Part shown: piece after piece, positions 7,569 to 15,700 of the stretch | How positions within the stretch are numbered: position 1 is the stretch's first letter | Layout of the letters: each line of letters starts with the position of its first letter | NCBI RefSeq assembly: GCF_900176645.1 | Contig: NZ_FXAN01000126.1 | Coordinates: 81,065-145,064, forward strand | Origin: Burkholderia singularis | Lineage (GTDB): Bacteria > Pseudomonadota > Gammaproteobacteria > Burkholderiales > Burkholderiaceae | Direction of reading: 5' to 3' | DNA length: 64,000 nucleotides | Translations under genes and position numbers: made by a program | The notes under the pieces: generated by a model | Databases searched by the model: none | Told to the model about the DNA's origin: nothing | What the model saw: only the letters and a program-made list of their open reading frames with translations

Positions 7569-7876
7569 ACATTTCCGCCGTCTCCGGATCATCCGGCTCA
7601 AGCGCTTCAGCGCCCATGCGACTGTCGCATTTATCTCGGGACGAGTTGGGTTACCCGCAATTCAAGGCGGATCGACCCAATTCTTTCCGGGTGTAGGATT
7701 TCATCTGCGCCTCGACATGGCAGGGCTGCCGCTTCCCAAAGGGGCTCCCTGCCGGGCATAGAGGGTTTTGATGAGCGATGCGCCCGCCCGCCGTATCGTC
7801 GGCCGGCGCGTCAGTTCCGATCCCCTTTGCTAGCAGAGGGCTTTCGATCCATCACTGCCTCCCGGAAAGAAACACT
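7569..7876. other. Intergenic region, no gene seen
   Basis: 308 bp between the short-chain dehydrogenase and the VOC protein. No conserved reading frame, hairpin terminator or tRNA 3'-end duplication is visible. Confidence 0.5.
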
Positions 7877-8275
7877 ATGCGAATCTATGTGACGAGCATC
7901 TTCGTCGATGATCAGGCCAAGGCGTTGGCTTTCTATACCGGCAAGCTCGGGTTCGAGCTGAAGCGCGATGTCCCGGCCGGGGCGTATCGCTGGCTGACCG
8001 TGGTGTCGAAAGCGCAGCGCGACGGAACGGAACTGCTGCTCGAACCAAGCGTTCACCGCGCCGTGGCGCCTTACAAGCGTGCGCTATTCGAGGATGGAAT
8101 CCCGGCGACTTCGTTCCAGGTCGATGACATCGACGCCGAGTTCAAACGGCTGGAGAGCCTGGGCGTCAAGTTCACACAGGCGCCGATGGATGCAGGCCCG
8201 GTGCGCATCGCCGTCTTCGATGATACGTGCGGCAACCTGATCCAACTGGTGCAAATGCTTGGCGAGCAGGGCTGA
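7877..8275 (+). CDS. VOC (glyoxalase/bleomycin-resistance fold) protein
   Basis: 132 residues of vicinal-oxygen-chelate fold, two beta-alpha-beta-beta-beta modules. Recognisable family text includes VDDQAKALAFYTGKLGFELK, GTELLLEP, FEDGIPATSFQVDDI and FDDTCGNLIQLVQ, a widespread single-domain subgroup of unassigned function. The first strand (MRIYVTSIFV) lacks the metal-binding His of glyoxalase I, so classical glyoxalase activity is doubtful. Start ATG at 7877 is preceded by GGAAAGA at proper distance. Monocistronic by spacing. May be a binding or detoxifying protein. Confidence 0.8.
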   Translation: MRIYVTSIFVDDQAKALAFYTGKLGFELKRDVPAGAYRWLTVVSKAQRDGTELLLEPSVHRAVAPYKRALFEDGIPATSFQVDDIDAEFKRLESLGVKFTQAPMDAGPVRIAVFDDTCGNLIQLVQMLGEQG

Positions 8276-8503
8276 TGTAGGTGCGCATCGGTTCGCGCCG
8301 TCCGCGAAAAGAACGGCCGTTCCCGAGCCTCTTGCTTCCTCGTGTGTTCCGATGCGCGTGGCGCAGCGTTCGACTTTCCATTCTGACGCATGCCGGCGGC
8401 GTGGCAGAATGCGCGAGTGCGCCTTTGGCCCGTATTGGCGGTTCGAACGATGCGGCATCGATCGCGCGCGCGTCCGTTCATCTCATCGCCCGGTAAAGCC
8501 CGC

Positions 8504-9472
8504 ATGCACCCACCCGTCAACGAATCACGGCAGCCCGTATCGTCGCCGTGCGCGATGCGGCGCAGGCTGCGTCGGATCGTCTTTGGCCCGCACGGCATTC
8601 GCGCCGGGTGGGGCGTGTTGCTGTTCGTAGCGATCTTTGCGCTGTGCATCGGCGCGATGGCGTTCGTCGCGCGCCGGCTGATGCCGATGCCGCATGACGA
8701 CGGCTCATTGTCCGTTGCCGCCGGTTTCGGGATGGAGTGCATGCAATTGGCGGCCGTCGCCATTGCGACGGCCGTGCTCGCGAAATGCGAGCGGCGCTCG
8801 CCGTTCTCGTTCGGCCTGCAGGGCCGCGCTCGTGTTCGCCGCCTGTTGTTCGGCGTCGGCTACGGCTTCGTCGCGATTTCGTGTCTCGTTCTCGTGCTGT
8901 CGTATGCGGGCTATTTGAGGCTCGATGCGCCGTCGTTGCACGGCGGCCGTACCTGGGTCTATGCGGGGGTCTGGGGGGCGTCGTTCATGATGACCGGCCT
9001 CTTCGAGGAAACGCTGTTGCGCGGTTATTTGCAGTACACGCTGACGCGCTGGATCGGGTTCTGGTGGAGCGCCGTAGTGCTGTCCGCGTTGTTCGGCGCG
9101 ATGCATGCGCTGAGTTCGGCCGAAACGGCGGCCGGGCTCGTGTCGGCGGCGCTGTTCGGCGTCGTTTTTTGCTTGTCGCTCTGGTATACGGGCTCGCTGT
9201 GGTGGGCGATCGGCTTCCATGCGGCGTGGGATTGGGGCGAATCGTATTTTTACGGCGCGGCGGACAGCGGCCGGCTCGTCGAGGGCGTGCTGTTCACCGC
9301 GCATCCGGTTGGCAACGCATGGTTGAGCGGCGGGGCTGCCGGCCCCGAAGGCAGCTTGCTCGTGTTCGTGGTGCTCGCGGTGATGGCCGTTGCGATGCGT
9401 GCGTGGTGGGGGCGCCGCCATGTGCGTTCGCCGTTCGCAGACAAACAGCGGCTCGCGCCGGACAGGCGTTGA
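8504..9472 (+). CDS. CPBP-family intramembrane metalloprotease
   Basis: About 322 residues with some seven hydrophobic segments. The CPBP (CAAX protease and bacteriocin-processing) motifs are present: Glu168-Glu169-x3-Arg173 in FEETLLRGYLQ, His201 in FGAMH and His239 in GFHAAWDW. These residues form the membrane-embedded catalytic site in the family. Bacterial members include bacteriocin self-immunity proteins and regulators, but most, like this one, have no known substrate. The start was taken at the ATG at 8504 (MHPPVNES); the upstream extension is Arg-rich and does not look coding. A 9-bp hairpin overlaps its stop codon. Confidence 0.8.
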   Translation: MHPPVNESRQPVSSPCAMRRRLRRIVFGPHGIRAGWGVLLFVAIFALCIGAMAFVARRLMPMPHDDGSLSVAAGFGMECMQLAAVAIATAVLAKCERRSPFSFGLQGRARVRRLLFGVGYGFVAISCLVLVLSYAGYLRLDAPSLHGGRTWVYAGVWGASFMMTGLFEETLLRGYLQYTLTRWIGFWWSAVVLSALFGAMHALSSAETAAGLVSAALFGVVFCLSLWYTGSLWWAIGFHAAWDWGESYFYGAADSGRLVEGVLFTAHPVGNAWLSGGAAGPEGSLLVFVVLAVMAVAMRAWWGRRHVRSPFADKQRLAPDRR

Positions 9473-9503
9473 GCAGCGGGCGCGGTTGCGTCGTGCCCGC
9501 TGC
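9473..9503. terminator. Hairpin between CPBP and msrC ends
   Basis: GCAGCGGGC (9473-9481), 13-nt loop, GCCCGCTGC (9495-9503). The 9-bp perfect stem begins at the CPBP stop codon in a convergent gap. There is no T-tract, so it may act as a Rho-associated end or only as a stable 3' structure. Confidence 0.35.
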
Positions 9504-9594
9504 GCTCGGGCGGCTACGAATCGCACTCACGCGATGCGCGGGCTATGCCCGCCACGTGCCAGGCATGCATCGATGGGCTCGTTGGCGCGCTCGT

Positions 9595-10104
9595 TCAGCG
9601 GCGTTCGGCGTGCCGCGCCCACGCGAGTTCGACGAACACCTCGCATAGCGCTTCCATGCCGTTCGCATCGTCGTCATCGAAGCGCGCGACATGCGGGCTA
9701 TCGACATCCCATACCCCGATCAGCGTGCCGTCGCGTGCGACGAGCGGCACGACGATTTCCGACTGAGTCGCCGAATCGCAGGCGATATGGCCGGCAAACG
9801 CATGTACGTCGCGCACGACTTGCGTGCGGCGGGCCTGCGCGGCGGTGCCGCATACGCCTTTGCCGAGCGCAATGCGCACGCACGCTGGTTTGCCCTGAAA
9901 TGGCCCGACGACCAGTTCGCGGCCGTCGTAAAAATAGAAGCCGGCCCAGTTCAGCCCGTCGAGCGAGTGGTAGACGAGCGACGAGAAATTCGCCGCGTTG
10001 GCAACGATATCGGTTTCCGCTTCGATCAACGCGCGCGCCTGTTGCGCGAGTGTGGCGTACAGCGCGGGTTTCGACGTTGGAAGCGCTTCAGAAAGTTGGA
10101 ACAT
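9595..10104 (-). CDS. msrC: Free methionine-(R)-sulfoxide reductase (GAF domain)
   Basis: Cytosolic repair enzyme that reduces free methionine-R-sulfoxide; 169 residues, a single GAF domain. The three cysteines that define fRMsr are present: Cys75 (GKPACVRI), Cys85 (GKGVCGTAAQ) and Cys109 (HIACDSATQSEIVVPL), the last followed by the conserved GVWDVDSP. Start MFQLSE at 10104; a TTG two codons upstream is a weaker alternative. Convergent with the CPBP gene and divergent from the acetyltransferase at 10239. Confidence 0.88.
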   Translation of the reverse strand: MFQLSEALPTSKPALYATLAQQARALIEAETDIVANAANFSSLVYHSLDGLNWAGFYFYDGRELVVGPFQGKPACVRIALGKGVCGTAAQARRTQVVRDVHAFAGHIACDSATQSEIVVPLVARDGTLIGVWDVDSPHVARFDDDDANGMEALCEVFVELAWARHAERR

Positions 10105-10238
10105 GGTCAATCGGGATCAGCATGAACGAGCCGGGTAAAACGGCAATTTATCTAGTTTACGGGAAATTCGGCGTCGAGCCGGGGCATAATCGGAATCCAC
10201 GCACGCATTGTTTCATTCGGACATTCGGAAGTCAGATC

Positions 10239-10745
10239 ATGCCTCTATCTCCGCACCCCGGTTCCTCGTCGACTGCCGCTCCCCAGCCGTCTGCGCTGCT
10301 CGAATGGCGCTGGAAGCCGTTCGATGCGCTCACGCCGCATGAAATCTACGCGATTCTCGCCGCGCGCAACGCGGTGTTCATCGTCGAGCAGCACTGCGTG
10401 TACGGCGACGTCGACGGCGTGGACCAGAAGGCATGGCATCTCGGCGGATACGATGAGGCCGGCCGTCTCGCATGCTATGTGCGGGTGTGGCTGTCCGATG
10501 CGCCGGAGCCGGACGTGCTGATCGGCCGCGTGCTGACGACGCAGCCGTTTCGCGGCATGGGCGTCGGCAACGCGATGCTCGGGACCGTGCTCGAGCGCAT
10601 TCGCGAGCAATGGCCGAATCGACCGATCAGCCTGCATGCACAGGCGCATTTGCAGGCGTTCTATCGCGCGTTCGGTTTCGCGCCGAGTTCGGACGTGCAT
10701 GACGAGGACGGCATCGCGCACGTGTGGATGCGGCTGCCCGCATGA
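10239..10745 (+). CDS. GNAT acetyltransferase, ElaA-like
   Basis: 168 residues. Matches the ElaA subgroup of GCN5-related N-acetyltransferases: opening WRWKPFDALTPHEIYAILAARNAVFIVEQ, then DVDGVDQKAWHLGGYD, and the acetyl-CoA binding loop QPFRGMGVGNAML (R/Q-x-x-G-x-G/A pattern). ElaA proteins have no firmly established substrate. Start at ATG 10239 keeps a short Pro/Ser-rich leader; a start nearer LLEWRW is possible. Convergent with the copper operon; a small stem-loop (10797-10813, GCCGAAG/CTTCGGC) lies between them. Confidence 0.82.
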   Translation: MPLSPHPGSSSTAAPQPSALLEWRWKPFDALTPHEIYAILAARNAVFIVEQHCVYGDVDGVDQKAWHLGGYDEAGRLACYVRVWLSDAPEPDVLIGRVLTTQPFRGMGVGNAMLGTVLERIREQWPNRPISLHAQAHLQAFYRAFGFAPSSDVHDEDGIAHVWMRLPA

Positions 10746-10796
10746 CGAGCGGCGGCACACGGGCCGCGCGCTGGGGCGGGTGGCGGCCTGATCCTC

Positions 10797-10813
10797 GCCG
10801 AAGCTTCTTCGGC
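10797..10813. terminator. Small stem-loop in the convergent ElaA/CtaG gap
   Basis: GCCGAAG-CTT-CTTCGGC, 7-bp stem, 3-nt loop, no T-tract. Placed 50 bp after the acetyltransferase stop and about 120 bp beyond the ctaG-like stop, so it could serve either transcript. Confidence 0.3.
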
Positions 10814-10936
10814 AGCCGGCCGCGCGTTGGCGGGCTGCTTGTCCCTCGTTTGCTGTTTGCCGATCGTCCGTGGGGACCGCCGGCCGCGCGGCGCGTAACG
10901 GTTGTTCGTTCCGATACGGACGCGCGGCTTGCCGCG

Positions 10937-11815
10937 TCACGGCGCCGGGCGGGCGGTGCGCGAGCGCCGTGGCGGCATGTCGGCGCGGGCAAGCCGTTCG
11001 TCGCGCAAACGGCCGCGCGCCGATAGACGCAGCCAATGACGCAGCGCGATCAGCGCGCCGATCACGCTCATCATCGAGCCGGGAATCCACAGCAGCAGCC
11101 CGCCGATCTGTTGGTCGCGCAGCGGGCTCAACCAGGTGAATGCCCGTCCGCAGATCGAATAGATCGGATACAGCTCGCGCGGCGTGAAAAAAATCAGCGC
11201 GCCGAGCACGATCTGCGGCACGATCGCGGCGACCACGACCAAGATCCGGCGGCCGGGCGCGAGCCGCGCGGGCGGCGCGGGGCGGGGATCGACGACGAGC
11301 CACCAGAACAACAACCCGTCGATCACCATGCTCCAGTTCATCACGCGATAAAGCCGCCAGTCGAGCATCGCGACGAAGTGGATCGGTGACAGCAGCCAGA
11401 AATAGATCAGTCCGACGAACAGCACGACCGCGACGACCGGATGGAAGACGACGTCGAGCGTCGCGCGCACGAACGGCTGCGCGAATGCGGGGCGCACGAA
11501 GCGGCGGCGCCACGCGAGCGGCATGCCGGCGCGGATCGCCGCGCCCGGATACGACAGCGCGATGAAGAACGGCCCGAGATGATGCAGCACCAGATGCTGC
11601 GCACGATGCATGAAGAACTCGTGCTCGAAGAAGTAGTCGAGCCGCGTGTGCAGCGCGACGTAAAGCGCGGCGAGCCCGAACCAGAACGACACGCGCCGCG
11701 ATGTCGATACGCGGGCCTTGCGCGCGCCGCGCGCGAACAGCACGGCCGCGGCGAGCACGGCGATCACGACCGTCGGAGAGGGCTCCCACGGTTCCAGCCA
11801 ATACAGCAGATTCAT
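10937..11815 (-). CDS. CtaG-type cytochrome c oxidase assembly membrane protein
   Basis: 292 residues with about seven hydrophobic segments; caa3_CtaG (DUF1404-like) family, polytopic inner-membrane proteins linked to copper loading of cytochrome oxidase. The His-rich membrane text HEFFMHRAQHLVLHHLGPFF and the Trp/Phe-rich NWSMVIDGLLFWWLVVD are typical. Last gene of a minus-strand operon after SCO (12306-12971) and the PCu(A)C chaperone (11833-12279), starting 17 bp after the latter's stop. The C-terminal tail is basic (LRLSARGRLRDERLARADM). Not to be confused with Cox11, also named CtaG in some species. Confidence 0.85.
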   Translation of the reverse strand: MNLLYWLEPWEPSPTVVIAVLAAAVLFARGARKARVSTSRRVSFWFGLAALYVALHTRLDYFFEHEFFMHRAQHLVLHHLGPFFIALSYPGAAIRAGMPLAWRRRFVRPAFAQPFVRATLDVVFHPVVAVVLFVGLIYFWLLSPIHFVAMLDWRLYRVMNWSMVIDGLLFWWLVVDPRPAPPARLAPGRRILVVVAAIVPQIVLGALIFFTPRELYPIYSICGRAFTWLSPLRDQQIGGLLLWIPGSMMSVIGALIALRHWLRLSARGRLRDERLARADMPPRRSRTARPAP

Positions 11816-11832
11816 CGCGCGCCGCCCGGTGG

Positions 11833-12279
11833 TTACTGAGCCGTGGCAGGCGCTTTCACGGCGAACGGCGTATCGAGTTTCTCGCCGTCCGAGAATTCGA
11901 GGCGCAGGTGCACGGTATCGCCCGGCTTGATCGCGTGCTTGGGCTCCTCGAGCATCAGGTGATAGCCGCCCGGCGCGATATCGACCTTGCCGTGCGCGGG
12001 GATCGTCAGCTTGTCGACCATTTCCATCTTTTGCGTCGAGCCGTTCGACACGGTCCGGTGCAGCATCACCATCCCGTAGTCGGGGCTGTCGACGTCGACC
12101 AGATCGACCGGCTTGTCGCCGGTGTTGACGAGCGTCACGTAGCCGGCGGCCGGCAGCTTGTTCGGCAGCCAGCGCAGCCACGCGTTCTGCGCGGCGATCG
12201 GTGCGGGGCCGGCGGCGGCTGCATGCAGGCTGAGCGAGAGCGCGGCGAGCGTGACGACGGATTTCAGTTTCGAGTTCAT
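11833..12279 (-). CDS. Periplasmic copper chaperone PCu(A)C
   Basis: 148 residues with a Sec signal peptide (1-23, MNSKLKSVVTLAALSLSLHA). The copper site exactly fits the family rule H-x10-M-x21-H-x-M: His74, Met85, His107 and Met109. PCu(A)C carries Cu(I) in the periplasm and delivers it to the CuA centre or CuB site of cytochrome oxidase, often with a SCO thioredoxin-like partner. Here SCO is the gene directly upstream and the CtaG-like membrane protein directly downstream, all codirectional and within 30 bp of one another. Confidence 0.93.
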   Translation of the reverse strand: MNSKLKSVVTLAALSLSLHAAAAGPAPIAAQNAWLRWLPNKLPAAGYVTLVNTGDKPVDLVDVDSPDYGMVMLHRTVSNGSTQKMEMVDKLTIPAHGKVDIAPGGYHLMLEEPKHAIKPGDTVHLRLEFSDGEKLDTPFAVKAPATAQ

Positions 12280-12305
12280 AGGCGGGACGTTGAGTGAGTT
12301 CCGGT

Positions 12306-12971
12306 TCAGGAACGACGGTCGATGATCCGGCGCAGATCAGCGGCGATCGCGTCGGGGGAATCCTGATCGGTCGCGAGCAGGCGTGCGCGGCCTTGCGCGT
12401 CGAATACATAGACGGCGGAGCTGTGCGTGACTTCGTAGCCGCCGCACGGATCGCGCTTTTCCATCTGGTACGCGACGCGATAACGCTTGGCGAGCTGCTC
12501 GATCTGCCGCTCGCTGCCGGTGAGGCCATAGGCGTGCTCGGCGTCGAATGCGCCGACATAGTCGCGCATGGCGGCGGGCGTGTCGCGCGCCGGATCGACC
12601 GACACGAACAGGATGCGCACGTCGCGCGCGCCGGGGCCGAGCAGCGCGAGCACCTGCATCAGCCGCGCCATCGTGGCCGGGCAGACGTCCGGGCAATGCG
12701 TGTAGCCGAAGTAGACGAGGGCGGCGCGGCCGCGGAACGCGGCTGCGTCGATAGGCTTGCCGTCCTCGCCCGTCAGCGAGAACGTCAGGTCGGGCAGGTG
12801 GCCGGTGACGTTCGTCAGGCGCCACGGCTCGCCGCCCGGCGAGCAGGCGGCGAGCGCGAGCGCCGCCACGCATGCGCCGGCAATGCCCGCGATACGCGGG
12901 CGTCGCGTCGTGGCGGGTGCCGCGACGCGGCGGCGCGGCGTGAAAAATGCAAACGGCAGCGGAAGCGGCAT
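12306..12971 (-). CDS. SCO1/SenC-family copper-binding lipoprotein
   Basis: 221 residues, thioredoxin fold. The copper ligands are visible: Cys93 and Cys97 in THCPDVCPAT and His183 in EVTHSSAVYVF. N-terminal basic stretch, hydrophobic segment 28-42, then a lipobox-like LALAAC43, so it is probably membrane-anchored facing the periplasm. SCO proteins act as thiol reductase and copper donor for the CuA site of subunit II. The frame is open far upstream, but only the part from 12971 is family-like. First gene of the copper operon; divergent from otsB. Confidence 0.92.
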   Translation of the reverse strand: MPLPLPFAFFTPRRRVAAPATTRRPRIAGIAGACVAALALAACSPGGEPWRLTNVTGHLPDLTFSLTGEDGKPIDAAAFRGRAALVYFGYTHCPDVCPATMARLMQVLALLGPGARDVRILFVSVDPARDTPAAMRDYVGAFDAEHAYGLTGSERQIEQLAKRYRVAYQMEKRDPCGGYEVTHSSAVYVFDAQGRARLLATDQDSPDAIAADLRRIIDRRS

Positions 12972-13425
12972 CGGCAAATCCGGTTCGAATCGATTTCGCG
13001 CGCGACGGCGGTGGGCGGGCAGCGCTTCAGACGACGGCCGGCGGCGCCGGCTACTGTGGCGCGCCGTGCGTTGCCACGAGCACACGGCAGCGCTCAATCG
13101 CGGCTTTTGCCGTATCGCGGGCCGGGCCGCCATCTCGAAAACCACCGCGGCGAATGCGGCACGGTCTGCGGCGGACGGGCCGGCGAAGCCCGCGCGGAGC
13201 GCGCTCGGCGGTTGCGACTGTAGCGCAATTTGATCGGGATCGTCTTTTCGAAATGCGGGGCGCGCGCCGAAGCGGGGCAAAATGTCGCAGTGCCGCGTGT
13301 GTGCCGGAGCATCGGCGGCCGGCGGTTGCCGCCGCGCTTTTTTCATCGCGCGGGTAAGGCGCGGTAAGATGCGCACATTCGCACGGCGGGCGCGCCCGCC
13401 GGCGGCCATTCTGATCAGCGAATCG
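12972..13425. other. Divergent gap between SCO and otsB
   Basis: 454 bp holding the promoters of the copper operon (minus) and of the trehalose operon (plus). I see no clear -35/-10 pair; the least GC-rich stretch is about 13225-13260. No gene is supported. Confidence 0.45.
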
Positions 13426-14178
13426 ATGCAATCCGTTCCGGCTTCCGTTCCTTTTACCCGTACCGCGTTCTTCTTCGATTTCGACGGCACGCTCGTCGAT
13501 CTTGCGCCCACGCCCGACTCGATCCACGTGCCGCCCGATCTGCCCGCGCTTGTCGACACGCTGCGGCGCCTGTCGCACGGCGCGGTCGCGATCGTATCGG
13601 GACGCGGAATCGACAGTATCGATGCGTTCCTGAACCTGTCCGATCTGCCCGTCGCCGGCCTGCACGGCGCGGAGCGGCGCGACGCGAACGGCGATACTCA
13701 GCGCATCGGCTTCGACGATCCGCGCCTGCTGCGCATCGAGCGCGAACTCGCGGCGCTGGTCGACCGCCATCCGGGGATGCTGCTCGAAATCAAGGGCGCG
13801 GCGCTCGCGCTGCATTTCCGGAATGCGCCGGAGCGCGAAGGCGTCGCGCGCGCGGCGCTCGAACGGTTCGTCGACGACTATCCGGACGCCTACGTGCTGC
13901 AACCGGGCAAGATGGTGTTCGAGATCAAACCGAAGGGCGTCGACAAAGGGCGCGCGGTGGCGGCGTTCTTGAACGAGCCGCCGTTCGCCGGCCGCATGCC
14001 GGTGTTCGCGGGCGACGATCTGACCGACGAACAGGGCTTTGCGGTCGTCAACGCATGCGGCGGGCTGTCGATCAAGGTCGGCGCGGGCGATACGATGGCG
14101 CGCGCGCGGATCGACTCGGTCGCCGCGCTGCGCGCGCAGCTCAAGCGCTGGATCGACGCGGAGCGCGCGCCGGCATGA
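13426..14178 (+). CDS. otsB: Trehalose-6-phosphate phosphatase
   Basis: HAD-superfamily phosphatase, 250 residues, converting trehalose-6-phosphate to trehalose. Motif I FFFDFDGTLVDLAPTP gives nucleophile Asp18 and Asp20; the C-terminal GDDLTDEQGF is the Mg-binding motif IV; the cap segment includes the trehalose-phosphatase text GLHGAERR. The start at 13426 (MQSVPASVPF) is preferred over an in-frame ATG at 13369 because it begins close to motif I; neither has a strong Shine-Dalgarno. The stop overlaps the otsA start (ATGA, 14175-14178), so the two are translationally coupled. Order B-A matches the E. coli operon. Confidence 0.94.
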   Translation: MQSVPASVPFTRTAFFFDFDGTLVDLAPTPDSIHVPPDLPALVDTLRRLSHGAVAIVSGRGIDSIDAFLNLSDLPVAGLHGAERRDANGDTQRIGFDDPRLLRIERELAALVDRHPGMLLEIKGAALALHFRNAPEREGVARAALERFVDDYPDAYVLQPGKMVFEIKPKGVDKGRAVAAFLNEPPFAGRMPVFAGDDLTDEQGFAVVNACGGLSIKVGAGDTMARARIDSVAALRAQLKRWIDAERAPA

Positions 14179-15575
14179 GTCGTCTGATCATCGTGTCGAA
14201 TCGCGTCGCGCCGATCTCGGAAGGGGAACCCGCGGCGGGGGGGCTGGCGATCGGCGTCTACGACGCGCTGCGGGAAACGGGCGGGATGTGGTTCGGCTGG
14301 AGCGGCGAGGTCGTCGCGTCGGGCGCGCCGCAGATCCGCATCGACGAGCACGGGCCCGTGACGTTCGCGACGATCGGCCTCGCGCGACGCGATTACGATC
14401 AGTACTACCGGGGATTCTCGAACGCGACGCTCTGGCCCGCGTTCCATTACCGTACGGATCTGATCCAGTACGACCGCCACGAATTCGACGGCTACGCGCG
14501 CGTGAACGTGTGGCTCGCGCGGCAACTCGTGCCGCTGCTGCGCGACGACGACGTGATCTGGGTCCACGACTATCACCTGATTCCGTTCGCCCAGGCGCTG
14601 CGCGCGGCGGGCGTCGCGAACCGGATCGGGTTTTTTCTGCATATTCCGTTTCCGGCCGCGCAGGTGCTCGTCAACGTGCCGCCGCACCGCGAGCTGGTCG
14701 AGGCGCTGTGCTCGTTCGATCTGCTCGGCTTTCAGACCCGGGTCGACCTGCGGGCGTTTTGCGATTACGTCGAATCCGAGGCGGGCGGCGAGGTCGAGCG
14801 CCGCGCGACGGGCCCGGCGATCGTGCGCGCGTTCGGGCGCACGCTGCGCGCGAACACCTATCCGATCGGCGTCTACCCGGACGAGATCGCCGCGCTCGCA
14901 AAGGCGGGCGAGAACGGCCGCGCGGTGCGTTCGCTCGCCGCGTCGCTGCGCGGGCGCCAGCTCGTGATGAGCGTCGACCGGCTCGACTATTCGAAAGGGC
15001 TCGTCGAACGCTTTCGCGCGTTCGAGAAGCTGCTCGAGCATGAGGCGTCGTTCCGCAATCGGGTGTCGTTTCTGCAGATCGCTCCGTCGACGCGCGCCGA
15101 TTTGCGCGCGTATCAAGACATGCGCCGGCAGCTCGAGGGCGAGTCCGGGCGGATCAACGGGCGTTTCGCGGAACTCGACTGGGCACCGATTCTGTACATC
15201 CACCGGCAGTACGAGCGGCCGGTGCTCGCCGCGCTATACCGGCTCGCGCGCGTCGGCTATGTGACGCCGTTGCGCGACGGGATGAATCTCGTCGCGAAGG
15301 AGTATGTGTCCGCGCAGAATCCGGACGATCCCGGCGTGCTCGTGCTGTCGCGTTTTGCCGGCGCGGCGTGCGAACTCGACGGCGCGCTCGTCGTCAATCC
15401 GATCGATATCGCGGGGATGGCCGATGCGCTCGCGCGCGCGCTGTCGATGCCGCTCGCCGAGCGGCGCGCGCGTCATGCGGACATGCTCGCGCGGCTGCGC
15501 GAGAACAACGTGTCGGTCTGGCGGGACAATTTTCTGCGCGATCTGTCGCGCACGGGCGCGGACGGCGCTGCCTGA
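14175..15575 (+). CDS. otsA: Trehalose-6-phosphate synthase
   Basis: GT20 glycosyltransferase, 466 residues, joining UDP-glucose and glucose-6-phosphate. Diagnostic segments: SNRVAPISEGEPAAGGLAIG at the N-terminus, GGMWFGWSGEV, WVHDYHLIPFAQALR, SVDRLDYSKGLVERFRAF and PLRDGMNLVAKEYVSAQNPD. Coupled to otsB by a 4-bp overlap. Trehalose is an osmotic and desiccation protectant. Convergent with the ABC exporter; the 125-bp gap holds nothing else. Confidence 0.96.
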   Translation: MSRLIIVSNRVAPISEGEPAAGGLAIGVYDALRETGGMWFGWSGEVVASGAPQIRIDEHGPVTFATIGLARRDYDQYYRGFSNATLWPAFHYRTDLIQYDRHEFDGYARVNVWLARQLVPLLRDDDVIWVHDYHLIPFAQALRAAGVANRIGFFLHIPFPAAQVLVNVPPHRELVEALCSFDLLGFQTRVDLRAFCDYVESEAGGEVERRATGPAIVRAFGRTLRANTYPIGVYPDEIAALAKAGENGRAVRSLAASLRGRQLVMSVDRLDYSKGLVERFRAFEKLLEHEASFRNRVSFLQIAPSTRADLRAYQDMRRQLEGESGRINGRFAELDWAPILYIHRQYERPVLAALYRLARVGYVTPLRDGMNLVAKEYVSAQNPDDPGVLVLSRFAGAACELDGALVVNPIDIAGMADALARALSMPLAERRARHADMLARLRENNVSVWRDNFLRDLSRTGADGAA

Positions 15576-15700
15576 CGGCGTCCGCGCGACGCTGGCGCAA
15601 CCTGCCGGCGGCCCGGTGGAAGCGGGGCGGGCGTCGCAGGCCCGTGCAGGTATGGCTGCCGCGCAATGCGCGAAACTCGGCGCGGCGCGGTGTGCGGCTT

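Noticed and set aside
5708..7700. Genomic island at the tRNA-Cys gene
   Set aside because: No integrase, no second copy of the tRNA 3' end, and only a regulator/enzyme pair; kept as a composition observation only.
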